The position numbers and the translations under genes were made by a program. The notes below the pieces were generated by a model. That model ran no database searches and was not told the DNA's origin. It saw only the letters and a program-made list of their open reading frames with translations. Below, piece after piece: positions 44,320 to 57,863 of a stretch of DNA of 64,000 bases. Every line of letters begins with the position of its first letter. Positions within the stretch are counted from its first letter, which is position 1. Source of the DNA: Microbulbifer halophilus (GTDB lineage Bacteria; Pseudomonadota; Gammaproteobacteria; Pseudomonadales; Cellvibrionaceae); NCBI RefSeq assembly GCF_026183675.1, contig NZ_JAPIVK010000011.1, positions 59,891 through 123,890 of the forward strand, written 5' to 3'.

Positions 44320-44663
44320 GGGTGGTCTTCCTTAGCTTTCTGAAAAAACCGACTCCCCGCTGCGAAGACCATTTGTTGTTCTGTGCGGCCGCTTGAAAAA
44401 CGGCGCGCTATTTGCCTGACAGTATCCCGGGAAACCTCGCACAAGTCCATAGCTGAATGGCTGCGAGGGAGCCAGTCCCGCCATCGAAATGGGTGAATAG
44501 TAGACAGGCGAAGCGGCACTGCGTCCGATTCGGCGGCACGCCCCGCAATTGGGGCGAATTGTAGCGCCAGCTTGCAGAAAATCCGTGTCGCTGGTCTTTA
44601 ATTAGTGGGCGTATCTGCGGCCAGCAATATCGCGAAATTCATTTCCCGGCAACGAATTCCATA
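44320..44663. other. Intergenic region before the giant AsmA-like gene; nothing recognised
   Basis: About 340 bases between divergent ndh and the giant gene. A 67-codon minus-strand frame (ending at 44316) has no family resemblance or ribosome site. The section 44560-44660 is AT-richer and is likely to hold the promoter of the downstream gene. Confidence 0.4.
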
Positions 44664-49892
<5,229 letters not shown>

Positions 49893-50010
49893 TGGAGCAT
49901 CAAGACTCCAGTTTCGGACTTGGAGGTGCCCGCCGATGGCACCCCGCACCGGCTCTCACAAGGCCCCCGAAACTTGAGATCAAAAACGCAGAACCAGGAG
50001 GCATGACGAT

Positions 50011-51957
50011 ATGGCCAGGAACCTCGCCCAGAAGTTGATCGAATCCCACCTGCACAGCGGCTCCCTGGAGCCGGGCAGCCCCATCGAACTGAAAATCGAC
50101 CAGACCCTGGCCCAGGATGCCACCGGCACCATGGTGATGCTGGAGTTCGAATCCCTGGGCCTGCCGCGAGTCAAGACGGAAGTTTCCGCCCAGTATGTGG
50201 ACCACAACCTGCTGCAGACGGATTTCAAGAACGCCGACGACCACCTGTTCCTGCGCAGCGCCTGTCGCAAGTTCGGTGTCTGGTATTCGCGTCCCGGCAA
50301 CGGCGTCAGCCACCCGGTGCATATGTCCTGTTTCGGTATTCCCGGCAAAACGCTGTTGGGGTCCGACAGCCACACCTGCGCGGCCGGATCCATGGGCATG
50401 CTGGCGATCGGTGCCGGCGGCCTGCAGGTGGCGCTGGCGATGGCGGGCACGCCCTTTGCGCTGACCATGCCCAAAGTCATGGGGGTGAAACTCGAGGGCG
50501 AGTTGCCGTCCTGGGTCAGTGCCAAGGACATCATTCTGGAGATGCTGCGCCGCCACACGGTCAAGGGCGGCGTCAACAAGGTGATCGAGTACTACGGCCC
50601 CGGCCTCGACAAACTCACCGCGATGGATCGCCATGTGATTGCCAACATGGGCCAGGAACTGGGCGCCACCGCCAGCGTTTTCCCCGCCGACAGTGCGGTA
50701 AAAGCCTTCCTGCGCCAGCAGCAGCGCGAGTCGGATTTTGTCGAGTTACAGGCCGACGGGGGCGCCAGCTACGACGAGCAAGAAACAATCGACCTGTCGA
50801 AACTGGAGCCGCTGATCGCCTGTCCGTCGAGCCCCGACAAGGTGGTGCCGGTGCGCGAGGTGGCGGGCCAGCCCATCTACCAGAGCTATATCGGCTCTTC
50901 CGCCAACCCCGGGCTGCGGGATTTCGTGATCCCCGCGCGCATGGTGGAGGGGCGGCTGGTGGACGACGCCGTGTCCTTCGATATCAACCCCACATCGCGC
51001 CAGCTGCTCGAGGAAATCAGCCGCAGTGGCGACCTGGGCAAACTGCTGGAGGCCGGTGCGCGCCTGCACCAGACCGGCTGCAACGGCTGTATCGGCATGG
51101 GCCAGGCGCCGGCCAGCGGTCGCATCAGCCTGCGCACCGTGCCGCGCAATTTCCCCGGTCGCTCCGGCACCAGGGAGGACCAGGTTTACCTGTGCAGCCC
51201 CGAGACCGCGACCATCAGCGCGCTGAAAGGGGAGATTACCGACCCCCGCGACATGGACATGGATTACCCGGACTTCAGCGAGCCGGATGAATTGTCGGAT
51301 ATGCGCCCGCTGCTGCTGGCGCCGCAGGAGATTCCAACCGAGGTGGAACTGGTGAAGGGGCCGAATATCGAGCCCCTGCCGGATTTCGAGGGGCTGCCGC
51401 GGACACTCACCGGGCCGATACTGCTGAAGACCGGCGACAACGTCTCCACCGATGAAATCCTGCCCGCCGGCTCCGATATATTGCCGCTGCGCTCCAACAT
51501 CCCCGAAATCAGTCGCTACGCCTTTTGCCGCCTCGACGAGCAGTTCTACGACCGGGCCATGCAACTGAATGGCGACTGTTTCGTGGTGGGCGGCGAGAAT
51601 TACGGCCAGGGCTCCAGCCGCGAGCACGCCGCCATAGCGCCGCGCTATCTGGGGGTGCGCTGCGTGATTGCCAAAAGCATGGCCCGCATCCACCGCCGCA
51701 ACCTGATCAATTTCGGCATACTGCCGCTGCTGTTCGACAACCCGGGGGACTACGACCAGCTCGAACAGGATGCCGAACTGGAGCTGGACAACCCGGTGGG
51801 GCAGCTGGAGCCGGGAAAACCGGTGGAACTGAAAATCGTCTCTGCGAACAAAACCCTGAGCCTGCGCCACGACCTGTCGCCCGCGGAGATCAAGACGCTG
51901 GGTCACGGCGGCCTGATCAATGAGACACGGGAGGAGCACCCGGATATCGATCGGTAG
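50011..51957 (+). CDS. Aconitate hydratase, short (Aquifex-type) form
   Basis: A 648-residue aconitase-superfamily enzyme with the swivel domain fused at the C-terminus (GPILLKTGDNVSTDEILPAGSDI, GENYGQGSSREHAAIAPRYLG). The catalytic part has GSDSHTCAAGSMGML, KVMGVKLEGELPSWVSAKDIILEML and the [4Fe-4S] pair in TGCNGCIGMGQ. At the place where LeuC and most aconitases carry the first cluster ligand (GSCTN), the sequence reads YIGSSANPGLRDF, with no Cys. Other cysteines are present in SCFGIPG, DSHTC and IACPSS. The gene has a strong AGGAGG site and follows the giant gene by about 120 bp. Alternative substrate is possible. Confidence 0.85.
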   Translation: MARNLAQKLIESHLHSGSLEPGSPIELKIDQTLAQDATGTMVMLEFESLGLPRVKTEVSAQYVDHNLLQTDFKNADDHLFLRSACRKFGVWYSRPGNGVSHPVHMSCFGIPGKTLLGSDSHTCAAGSMGMLAIGAGGLQVALAMAGTPFALTMPKVMGVKLEGELPSWVSAKDIILEMLRRHTVKGGVNKVIEYYGPGLDKLTAMDRHVIANMGQELGATASVFPADSAVKAFLRQQQRESDFVELQADGGASYDEQETIDLSKLEPLIACPSSPDKVVPVREVAGQPIYQSYIGSSANPGLRDFVIPARMVEGRLVDDAVSFDINPTSRQLLEEISRSGDLGKLLEAGARLHQTGCNGCIGMGQAPASGRISLRTVPRNFPGRSGTREDQVYLCSPETATISALKGEITDPRDMDMDYPDFSEPDELSDMRPLLLAPQEIPTEVELVKGPNIEPLPDFEGLPRTLTGPILLKTGDNVSTDEILPAGSDILPLRSNIPEISRYAFCRLDEQFYDRAMQLNGDCFVVGGENYGQGSSREHAAIAPRYLGVRCVIAKSMARIHRRNLINFGILPLLFDNPGDYDQLEQDAELELDNPVGQLEPGKPVELKIVSANKTLSLRHDLSPAEIKTLGHGGLINETREEHPDIDR

Positions 51958-52001
51958 CGGGATAGTGTGCGGCCCGGGTTTCAGAAAAGGGGAGGGGAGC
52001 G

Positions 52002-52919
52002 ATGCGCAATAGTTGGCCGCGGGCGATTGGCGAGCGGGCGACGGAGATGTACCGGGAGCTGGATACCGCGATCGGCGAGTTTATCTCCGAACACCGGCTC
52101 CCCGACGGTTTTCGCCAGGTAATCCGCGACTACTACCTGCCATTGGCGCTGTGGCTGGCGGAACAGCGGCGCAGCGGCGGGACGCTGGTGGTGGGTCTCT
52201 GCGGCGGCCAGGGATCGGGTAAGTCCACACTCACCGCTTTCCTGCAGCGGGTCTGGTCGCAGTTGGATCTGCGCAGTGCCGGCTTCTCCCTCGACGATAT
52301 CTACCTCACCAGAAACGAGCGGCGCGAGCTGGCGCGCAGGGTGCACCCGCTGCTGCAAACGCGCGGTGTGCCCGGCACCCACGACGTGTCGCTGGGCCTG
52401 GACACCATCGCCGCGCTCAGCGGGCGCAGAGGCGCGGGTGAAGTCGCCATTCCCCTGTTCGACAAATCCTCCGACGACCGCGCGCCCGAATCGCAGTGGC
52501 CCCGCCGGCACGCGCCGGTGGATATTCTGCTGTTCGAGGGCTGGTGCGTCGGTGCGCGGCCGTGGCAAAACGCGGAGCAGCCGGTCAACGCCCTCGAGCG
52601 GCGGGAGGACCCGCACGGTACCTGGCGCAATTACGTCAACGGCCGCTTGCGCGGTCCCTACCGGGAGTTATTTGCGCAGCTCGATATGCTATTGATGCTG
52701 AAAGTGCCGGACATGGCGTGTGTATTGGAGTGGCGACGGTTGCAGGAGCGTAAATTGCGCGCGCGCGGTGATGGCGGCATGGAAGACGCGGAGATAGAGC
52801 GCTTCGTGCAGCACTACGAGCGGGTGACCCGCAATCTGCTGCGGGAAATGCCGGCGCGGGCCGATTGTGTGTTCGAGCTGGGGCGAGATCACCGAATAGA
52901 GGGGCTCCGGCTCTCGTGA
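52002..52919 (+). CDS. D-glycerate 3-kinase-like P-loop kinase
   Basis: A 305-residue kinase of the plant-type glycerate kinase/YggC-like group. The P-loop GLCGGQGSGKSTLTAFL is near residue 64; the family block GFSLDDIYLTRNERRELARRVHPLLQTRGVPGTHDVSLG and the acidic DILLFEGWCVGARPW follow. The likely reaction is ATP plus D-glycerate to 3-phosphoglycerate, though several relatives have untested substrates. ATG after GGGGAGGGGAG. It is 44 bases downstream of the aconitase gene and could be co-transcribed with it. Confidence 0.85.
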   Translation: MRNSWPRAIGERATEMYRELDTAIGEFISEHRLPDGFRQVIRDYYLPLALWLAEQRRSGGTLVVGLCGGQGSGKSTLTAFLQRVWSQLDLRSAGFSLDDIYLTRNERRELARRVHPLLQTRGVPGTHDVSLGLDTIAALSGRRGAGEVAIPLFDKSSDDRAPESQWPRRHAPVDILLFEGWCVGARPWQNAEQPVNALERREDPHGTWRNYVNGRLRGPYRELFAQLDMLLMLKVPDMACVLEWRRLQERKLRARGDGGMEDAEIERFVQHYERVTRNLLREMPARADCVFELGRDHRIEGLRLS

Positions 52920-52982
52920 GTGGGTGGTGATGAGTGGCATCTGGTGGGCATTGGATTGATCCGACCACAGACCACCAGCCAC

Positions 52983-53012
52983 AAAAAACCCGGCCGGAGC
53001 CGGGTTTTTTGC
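52983..53012. terminator. Bidirectional terminator
   Basis: AAAAAACCCGGC-CGGA-GCCGGGTTTTTT is a strong symmetric hairpin with T runs for both the kinase gene and the opposing AT-hook protein gene. Confidence 0.9.
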
Positions 53013-53774
53013 TTACTTGGCTTTCCGCGGGCGGCCTGGGCCTCTCTTCGCGGTTGCAGCCTTCTTGGGCCGGCCGGGAGCTTTCTTCTTCGCAGCGGCC
53101 TTCTTGGGGCGACCCGGGCTCTTCTTGGTCTTGGCTGCCGTTTTTCCGGTTGCAGCCTTCTTCGGGCGGCCGGGACCCTTTTTGGCAGTGGTCTTCTTGG
53201 CCTTGGCTGCGGCTTTCTTCTTCGCTGCGGCGGCCTTCCTCTTCTCTGCAGCCGCTTTCTTGCGGGCGGCGGCAGCGGCCTTTTTCTTCTCGGCAGCAGC
53301 TCTCTTCCTGGCTTTGGCAGCCTCTTTCTTGGCTTCCGCAGCGGCTTTTTTCCTGGCCTGGGCGGCCAGCTTCCTGGATACGGCGGTCTCTTCCTTGGCT
53401 ACAGCCTTGGCAACCTTGGTCGCCATCCGGTTGTCTTCCTTGATGGTGGCCAGCTCGGCCTTGGCTTCCCGGGCGGCCGCCTTGGCGTTGTCGGCCACTT
53501 TTTTCGCCGCTGCAGCGGCGGTCTGGGCCGCTTTCAGCTGCTTCTGCTGGGCCGCGGTCTTCTTCTTGGCGCGAGTGGTTTTTACCTTGGCAGCGGCCTT
53601 CTTGGCTTTTTCGGCGGCCCTGGTGGCGTCCTTGGCCAGCTTTTCGGCGTTCCTGGCCGCGTCTTTTTCCTGCTTCTCGCGGGCCTTTTCCAGTTTGCTT
53701 TTGAGAGAGCTCAGCTCCGCTTCCAGTTTCTTCACGGAGGCGGCTGAGTCAGTGCTAGTTTTTTTAGCAGCCAT
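53013..53774 (-). CDS. Histone-H1-like AT-hook DNA-binding protein (AlgP-like)
   Basis: A 253-residue, Lys/Ala-rich protein. The first about 45 residues are a coiled coil (VKKLEAELSSLKSKLEKAREKQEKDAARNAEKL), followed by long KKAAA-type repeats, and the C-terminal 55 residues contain four AT-hook cores (GPGRPKK, SPGRPKK, APGRPKK, GPGRPRK at about 200, 219, 232 and 245). This resembles AlgP and bacterial histone-H1-like proteins that bind AT-rich minor grooves. The repetitive Ala/Lys codons make the opposite strand open in two frames; those are shadows. ATG start is clear. Confidence 0.88.
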   Translation of the reverse strand: MAAKKTSTDSAASVKKLEAELSSLKSKLEKAREKQEKDAARNAEKLAKDATRAAEKAKKAAAKVKTTRAKKKTAAQQKQLKAAQTAAAAAKKVADNAKAAAREAKAELATIKEDNRMATKVAKAVAKEETAVSRKLAAQARKKAAAEAKKEAAKARKRAAAEKKKAAAAARKKAAAEKRKAAAAKKKAAAKAKKTTAKKGPGRPKKAATGKTAAKTKKSPGRPKKAAAKKKAPGRPKKAATAKRGPGRPRKAK

Positions 53775-53881
53775 AAAATATCCCTGTAACTAAGAATTTT
53801 TTGGATGTGTGAAAAACATCGCGCTAATTGCAGCTTATTTATATACTGAAAACAAGTGTTTTTGGGCATTTTTACCTCGCA

Positions 53882-54733
53882 ATGAATAAATTTAAGGGCT
53901 TTTTTACCCTGTTTTCTTTTTTCTGGCTCTGGAGCTGCGGTTTCTGGGCGATTTTCCAGTGGTTTGTCACCGGCAAAATTGCCTGGTTCGGATTGCTGAT
54001 AAATGCCTGGGCGCTGCCGCTGTGGATACTGTTTCGGTTCCGGAATCCGCAGAGATACTCTGGCGATCTGCGCGAGACACCGGCCTTTGCGACAGTTCTG
54101 GCAGGGGTGGCAGTCACGTTGCTCACCGACACCGACAGGGGGCAGCCGGTCTACCTGGCGATTGCCAACCTGTTTGCGGTATTGGTTTACCTGTTTCACC
54201 TGAGTTCATTGAGACAGCCGGCGATGCCGCGGTCCGACAGTGTTTTTCCCGCACTGGGCACGGCGGGCGGTGAAAACTGGGATGCGGCGGAGTTTTGCCG
54301 GCGACAGGGCGCGGAGGGGGTGTTGCTGGTTTTCCTGCGCGGCAGCTTCTGTGCCGACAGCCGCGCTCAGTTGGTCCAGTTAGCTTCGATCGAGAGGGCG
54401 TTGCACAGCCGTCGCGTTCGACCGGTGTTGCTCAGCACCGAACCCGCCGATAATTGGCGGCGCCTGTGGCGAGGCGGGTCCGCTGCGGAAATCGTGCAGT
54501 TATGTCCGGCGGATGAGCGCAATCGGCAGTTTGTCGCCGCGGCCGGTGCGCCTCCCTGGCTGCGATTGCTGAGCCGGCTGGCGGGTGGTGGCGGGCCGTC
54601 GGCCGCCTGCCGCCCGGGGTGCTGGTTGCTCGACGGCGAGGCCCATGTCGTCTGGCGGTACCTGCCGGAAAATTATCGGTTGCCGGGCAGTGGGGAATTT
54701 ATTCGCGGGCAGTTGGTAAGGCTGGAGGAGTGA
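53882..54733 (+). CDS. Membrane protein with redoxin-like domain
   Basis: A 283-residue protein with four hydrophobic segments in the first 110 residues (FFTLFSFFWLWSCGFWAIFQWFV, AWFGLLINAWALPLWILF, FATVLAGVAVTLL, LAIANLFAVLVYLFHL). The C-terminal half from about 140 looks like a peroxiredoxin/AhpC-like thioredoxin fold (GVLLVFLRGSFCADSRAQLVQL, VRPVLLSTEP), with Cys in the position of a peroxidatic residue. It may reduce peroxides or relay redox at the inner membrane. I use the ATG at which the first membrane segment begins; a frame 18 codons longer starts in AT-rich text. Confidence in the function is low. Confidence 0.65.
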   Translation: MNKFKGFFTLFSFFWLWSCGFWAIFQWFVTGKIAWFGLLINAWALPLWILFRFRNPQRYSGDLRETPAFATVLAGVAVTLLTDTDRGQPVYLAIANLFAVLVYLFHLSSLRQPAMPRSDSVFPALGTAGGENWDAAEFCRRQGAEGVLLVFLRGSFCADSRAQLVQLASIERALHSRRVRPVLLSTEPADNWRRLWRGGSAAEIVQLCPADERNRQFVAAAGAPPWLRLLSRLAGGGGPSAACRPGCWLLDGEAHVVWRYLPENYRLPGSGEFIRGQLVRLEE

Positions 54734-54802
54734 CGTGGTGAGTGGTCAATGTGCTGCCGGGACCGACCACTGACCACCAGGCACTATCCACGAACCGCCA
54801 AT

Positions 54803-55207
54803 TCAAAGCGGGCCGTAGGGCAGGTAGCGGTTGTCCGAGTGTTGCTTGATCCACAACAGCTGCTCTTTATCCAATGGCGTTTTGCGCCGGCGCAGTGCTT
54901 TGGCCAGTGGAATGACCGCGGACTCGGCGCCGGCATCCCAGCCCGGCAGTTGTTTCTCCGCGAGGGTAAAAAAGCGGATCAGTTGCCACAGTTGCTCGCT
55001 GTCCCAGGCTTCGCTCTCCTCGAGCCAGCGCTGTGTCGGCAGCCGGATCAGGTGCGAGGCCTGCATGTCCGCGGTTTCCAGGCTTTCGCCCAGGGGCTTG
55101 TCTGCCCGCGCCGCGGCGATATAGCGCCGCAGCAGTTCCCGCTCGATGGGCTTCTGCGTTTTGTCCTGCGCGGCGGTTTGATCTGGTTCCCAGGCTCCGA
55201 CACTCAT
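54803..55207 (-). CDS. Hypothetical cytoplasmic protein
   Basis: A 134-residue protein that I do not recognise. It has no signal or membrane segment. It is helical and rich in Leu, Arg and Trp (LLRRYIAAARADKPLGESLETADMQASHL; LWQLIRFFTLAEKQLPGW). The ATG follows a good AGGAAG site. It is isolated between opposing genes and repeat DNA; the sharply conserved-looking Trp residues suggest a folded domain rather than a spurious frame. Confidence 0.65.
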   Translation of the reverse strand: MSVGAWEPDQTAAQDKTQKPIERELLRRYIAAARADKPLGESLETADMQASHLIRLPTQRWLEESEAWDSEQLWQLIRFFTLAEKQLPGWDAGAESAVIPLAKALRRRKTPLDKEQLLWIKQHSDNRYLPYGPL

Positions 55208-55671
55208 TTTATGACTTCCTATTGGTTGATGATCGCCGCGCATTATAGAGGTCGGACCGGGCCCCTGCCGAGCCCATGGCACTTTCGTTTCCCCATCGAA
55301 TGGCGCGACCCCGAGGGCAGGCTCCTACAGAGGCTACGGGAATGCAGGGTGCGCCGTGCGCACCGGCAGTCATTGGCACAGTTGCCGGGCAACGCAACGG
55401 TGTGCACTGCGCGCTTCGGGCAGTCGGATGGGCAAAGCGCAGCCTCCAATTTACCCATCCCGCAGAGGCGTCCCGGCCTGTGGGACAAGACGGAAATCGC
55501 AGCTATTCGCCTGCAGGGCAGGACTCTCGGCATTTCGGGGCGGCATAACAGGGGCGCGGCGGGTAGAATGGGCGTTCGTGCGGCTGGGCCGGATACGGCG
55601 CCGTCCGGAAATAGCGGACTCGGGTTCCGGCTCCTGGAACCCGAGCAATGAGAAACAATAAAGAGGACGAG
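55208..55671. repeat. Intergenic region with GTGCGC repeat (copy 2)
   Basis: About 460 bases with no believable gene. The part at about 55317-55420 repeats the 11.0-11.15 kb element (GCAGGCTCCTACAGAGGC, GGTGCGCCGTGCGCACCGGC, GTTGCCGGGCAACG). The rest is GC-rich, and promoter elements for mgsA are not clear; a short hairpin CGGGTTCCGG-CTC-CTGGAACCCG precedes the gene at about 55621. Confidence 0.55.
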
Positions 55672-56124
55672 ATGGAGTTTATTGCCCAATCCCTACCGGC
55701 CACCAAACGGGTGGCGCTGGTGGCCCACGACAACCGCAAGGCGGCGCTGATAGAATGGTGCAGTCGCCATCGGGAGCTGCTGCAGCGCCACCGGCTGTTT
55801 GCCACCGGCACCACCGGCACCCGCGTGGAAGAGGCGACCGGGCTGGAGGTGGAGAAGCTGTTCAGTGGCCCCATGGGCGGCGACCAGCAGTTGGGGGCCA
55901 AGATCAGCCAGGGCGAGATAGACCTGCTGATCTTTTTCTGGGATCCGTTCGAGCCCATGCCCCACGACCCGGATGTAAAGGCCCTGCTGCGCATCGCCGC
56001 GGTGTGGAATATCCCCGTGGCCTGCAACGCCAGCAGCGCGGATATGATGGTGCAGTCGGCGCTGATGGAGGTCAGTTTTGACCGGGAAGTCCCGGATTAC
56101 CTGGGCTACCTGGCCGCCCGATAG
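55672..56124 (+). CDS. mgsA: Methylglyoxal synthase
   Basis: MgsA converts dihydroxyacetone phosphate to methylglyoxal and phosphate, a bypass active when phosphate is limiting. The 150 residues match the family: RVALVAHDN, FATGTTGTRVEEATGLEVEKLFSGPMGGDQQLGAKI (phosphate-binding and catalytic Asp region) and LLIFFWDPFEPMPHDPDVKALLRIAAVWNIPVACN. The start MEFIAQSLPATKR corresponds to the E. coli N-terminus; an ATG eight codons upstream is in frame but not conserved. Monocistronic. Confidence 0.96.
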   Translation: MEFIAQSLPATKRVALVAHDNRKAALIEWCSRHRELLQRHRLFATGTTGTRVEEATGLEVEKLFSGPMGGDQQLGAKISQGEIDLLIFFWDPFEPMPHDPDVKALLRIAAVWNIPVACNASSADMMVQSALMEVSFDREVPDYLGYLAAR

Positions 56125-56309
56125 CGCCAGAATCTGGCTAAATTTTGATCTGACTGGCTCCGGCGGGTCTGTAACTCTTTGATTTTTAAGAGGGTTTTTG
56201 TGACCATACAGGTTTCACTTGCAAAGCTGGTCATTTCGCGGCAATCTTGCCCACCTGATTAGACCGGTCAATCCGGCGCCATTCGCATTAGTTAATTGTA
56301 CGGTGTTTT

Positions 56310-56732
56310 ATGAGTAGACGACGCGGTAAGGCCGTAGAAGAGGAAAAAGCCGATATCGACCTGACGCCCATGCTGGACGTTGTGTTCATCATGCTGATCT
56401 TCTTTATCGTGACGGCGTCCTTTGTCAAGGAAAAGGCGTTGGATGTGAACGTACCGGATCCGGATGAGACGCAGGACACTCCGCCGAATGACGACAAGCA
56501 GAATATTCTGCTGACCGTTGATGCCAACGACGAGATTTACCTGGGCGCCAGCCGTGTCGATACCCGCGCCGTGCGCGCCCGTATCGCCCAGCTGTACGCC
56601 GAGAACCCCCAGGCCATCGTCATCGTGCGAGCGGACAACAAGTCCAGTGCCGACACCTACGTGCAGATTACCGACGCCGCCAAGGAAGTGAATCCGGGTA
56701 TCCAGGTTTCCCTGGTGCCCTACGATAGCTGA
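56310..56732 (+). CDS. exbD: ExbD/TolR-family biopolymer transport protein
   Basis: A 140-residue inner-membrane protein with one membrane segment (about 21-43, LTPMLDVVFIMLIFFIVTASF) that carries the essential Asp of the ExbD/TolR proton channel. A periplasmic domain follows (VVIVRADNKSSADTYVQITDAAKEVNPGIQVSLVPYD). It would energise TonB for the several TonB receptors here, but no exbB or tonB lies in the window, so its partners are encoded elsewhere. A terminator follows 20 bases later. Confidence 0.93.
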   Translation: MSRRRGKAVEEEKADIDLTPMLDVVFIMLIFFIVTASFVKEKALDVNVPDPDETQDTPPNDDKQNILLTVDANDEIYLGASRVDTRAVRARIAQLYAENPQAIVIVRADNKSSADTYVQITDAAKEVNPGIQVSLVPYDS

Positions 56733-56752
56733 TCGAGTTCGGAATCACCGAT

Positions 56753-56785
56753 AAAAAAAGCCGGCTTCACGCCGGCTTTTTTTAT
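56753..56785 (+). terminator. Rho-independent terminator after exbD
   Basis: AAAAAAAGCCGGC-TTCAC-GCCGGCTTTTTTTAT is a strong hairpin with T run, starting 20 bases after the stop codon. Confidence 0.9.
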
Positions 56786-56808
56786 GCCCGAAACAAGGCC
56801 CCGCCCGC

Positions 56809-56933
56809 GTAGGGTGCGCCGTGCGCACCGCCCGCCTGCTCAGGAGCCTGCTTGCAGGCGAAAGCTCTGTTTGGGGCATAGTGGTCATCCGCCAGCAAGC
56901 GGGTGTTGACCCGACGGTGCGCGCGGCGCACCT
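56809..56933. repeat. GTGCGC dispersed repeat (copy 3)
   Basis: AGGGTGCGCCGTGCGCACCG opens the copy and GGTGCGCGCGGCGCACCTAC closes it, with GCTTGCAGGCGAA and GAGCCTG inside. The arrangement agrees with the copies at 11.0 and 55.3 kb but in a permuted order. It fills the gap between the exbD terminator and the end of kynA. Confidence 0.55.
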
Positions 56934-56951
56934 ACCCCTCCCGGTACGGCA

Positions 56952-57734
56952 TCAGAATTCCGAACGGATCGCCCACAGGTCCGGAAACACCGGCCGGAAC
57001 AGCGTGCCCTGCAGGTAGCCCACGCCGCTGGAGCCGCCGGTGCCCATCTTGCTGCCGATGGTGCGCTCCACCATCTTTACGTGGCGGTAGCGCCACTGCT
57101 GCAGCGAGGTATCGATATCCACCAGCGCCTCGCAGATCTCGCTGACCAGCGGGTCGTTGCGGTAGATGTCGATCAGGATTTTCTGTACCGCGGGCGACGG
57201 CGGCGCCACCTGACTGAAATCCCGTTCCAATTCATCGGCCGGAACCCTGTGTCCCTCCTTGACGAGGAAGTTCAGGAAGGCATCCCACAGCGTCGGCGCC
57301 TCCAGCCGTTTCTGCAGGCGCCGGTAGTGGTCGGAGCCCGGCTCGTAGTTCTCCAGCTTCTTGGCATCCTTGGCGCCGAACAGGAATTCCAGCTCTCGGA
57401 ACTGGAACGACTGGAAGCCGCTGGCGGTGGACAGGCGGTCGCGGAAGGAGTTGAACTCCAGCGGCGTCAGCGTCTCCAGGATATCCACCTGCTGGATCAG
57501 GGTGCGGTAGATGGCGTCCACCCGCTTCAGCGTGTGCTGGGCGCGGTTGCGCTCGCCGCCGTCGAACAGGCGCACCAGGAAATCCAGCTCGTGCAGCAGC
57601 TGCTTGAACCAGAGCTCATAGCTCTGGTGGATGACGATGAACAGCATCTCGTCGTGCTCGGGCCCCTCGGACAGGGGCTGCTGGCACTGCAGCAGTTCGT
57701 CTACTTTCAGGTAGGAACTGTAGGTAACGGTCAT
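56952..57734 (-). CDS. kynA: Tryptophan 2,3-dioxygenase
   Basis: KynA opens the indole ring of L-tryptophan to N-formylkynurenine using a haem cofactor. The 260-residue protein has the family texts HDEMLFIVIHQSYELWFKQLLHELDFL, STASGFQSFQFRELEFLFGAKD and the haem-ligand block QQWRYRHVKMVERTIGSKMGTGGSSGVGYL. No kynB or kynU lies in the window; the downstream pathway must be elsewhere. Diverges from the carbamoylase gene with about 130 bp in between. ATG start. Confidence 0.96.
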   Translation of the reverse strand: MTVTYSSYLKVDELLQCQQPLSEGPEHDEMLFIVIHQSYELWFKQLLHELDFLVRLFDGGERNRAQHTLKRVDAIYRTLIQQVDILETLTPLEFNSFRDRLSTASGFQSFQFRELEFLFGAKDAKKLENYEPGSDHYRRLQKRLEAPTLWDAFLNFLVKEGHRVPADELERDFSQVAPPSPAVQKILIDIYRNDPLVSEICEALVDIDTSLQQWRYRHVKMVERTIGSKMGTGGSSGVGYLQGTLFRPVFPDLWAIRSEF

Positions 57735-57863
57735 AGGGAAATTACACCTGGTTGCGTTTTAATCAATCGCGAAATAATGCTCTCTTTGAACGGCGCGGAT
57801 CAAAACTAAAATTGCACAAAAATCGGTAGTATTGGGCCCATTATAAGGTCTGGAGTCTCCCCA

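Noticed and set aside
44316-44519. A 67-codon gene upstream of ndh
   Set aside because: Its start would lie in the promoter region; no ribosome site and no resemblance to known proteins.
52920-53793. Long plus-strand open frames opposite the AT-hook protein gene (about 260-275 codons)
   Set aside because: They are composed of low-complexity Leu/Phe/Gly/Ala text, the antisense image of Lys/Ala codons, start without a ribosome site and overlap the bidirectional terminator.
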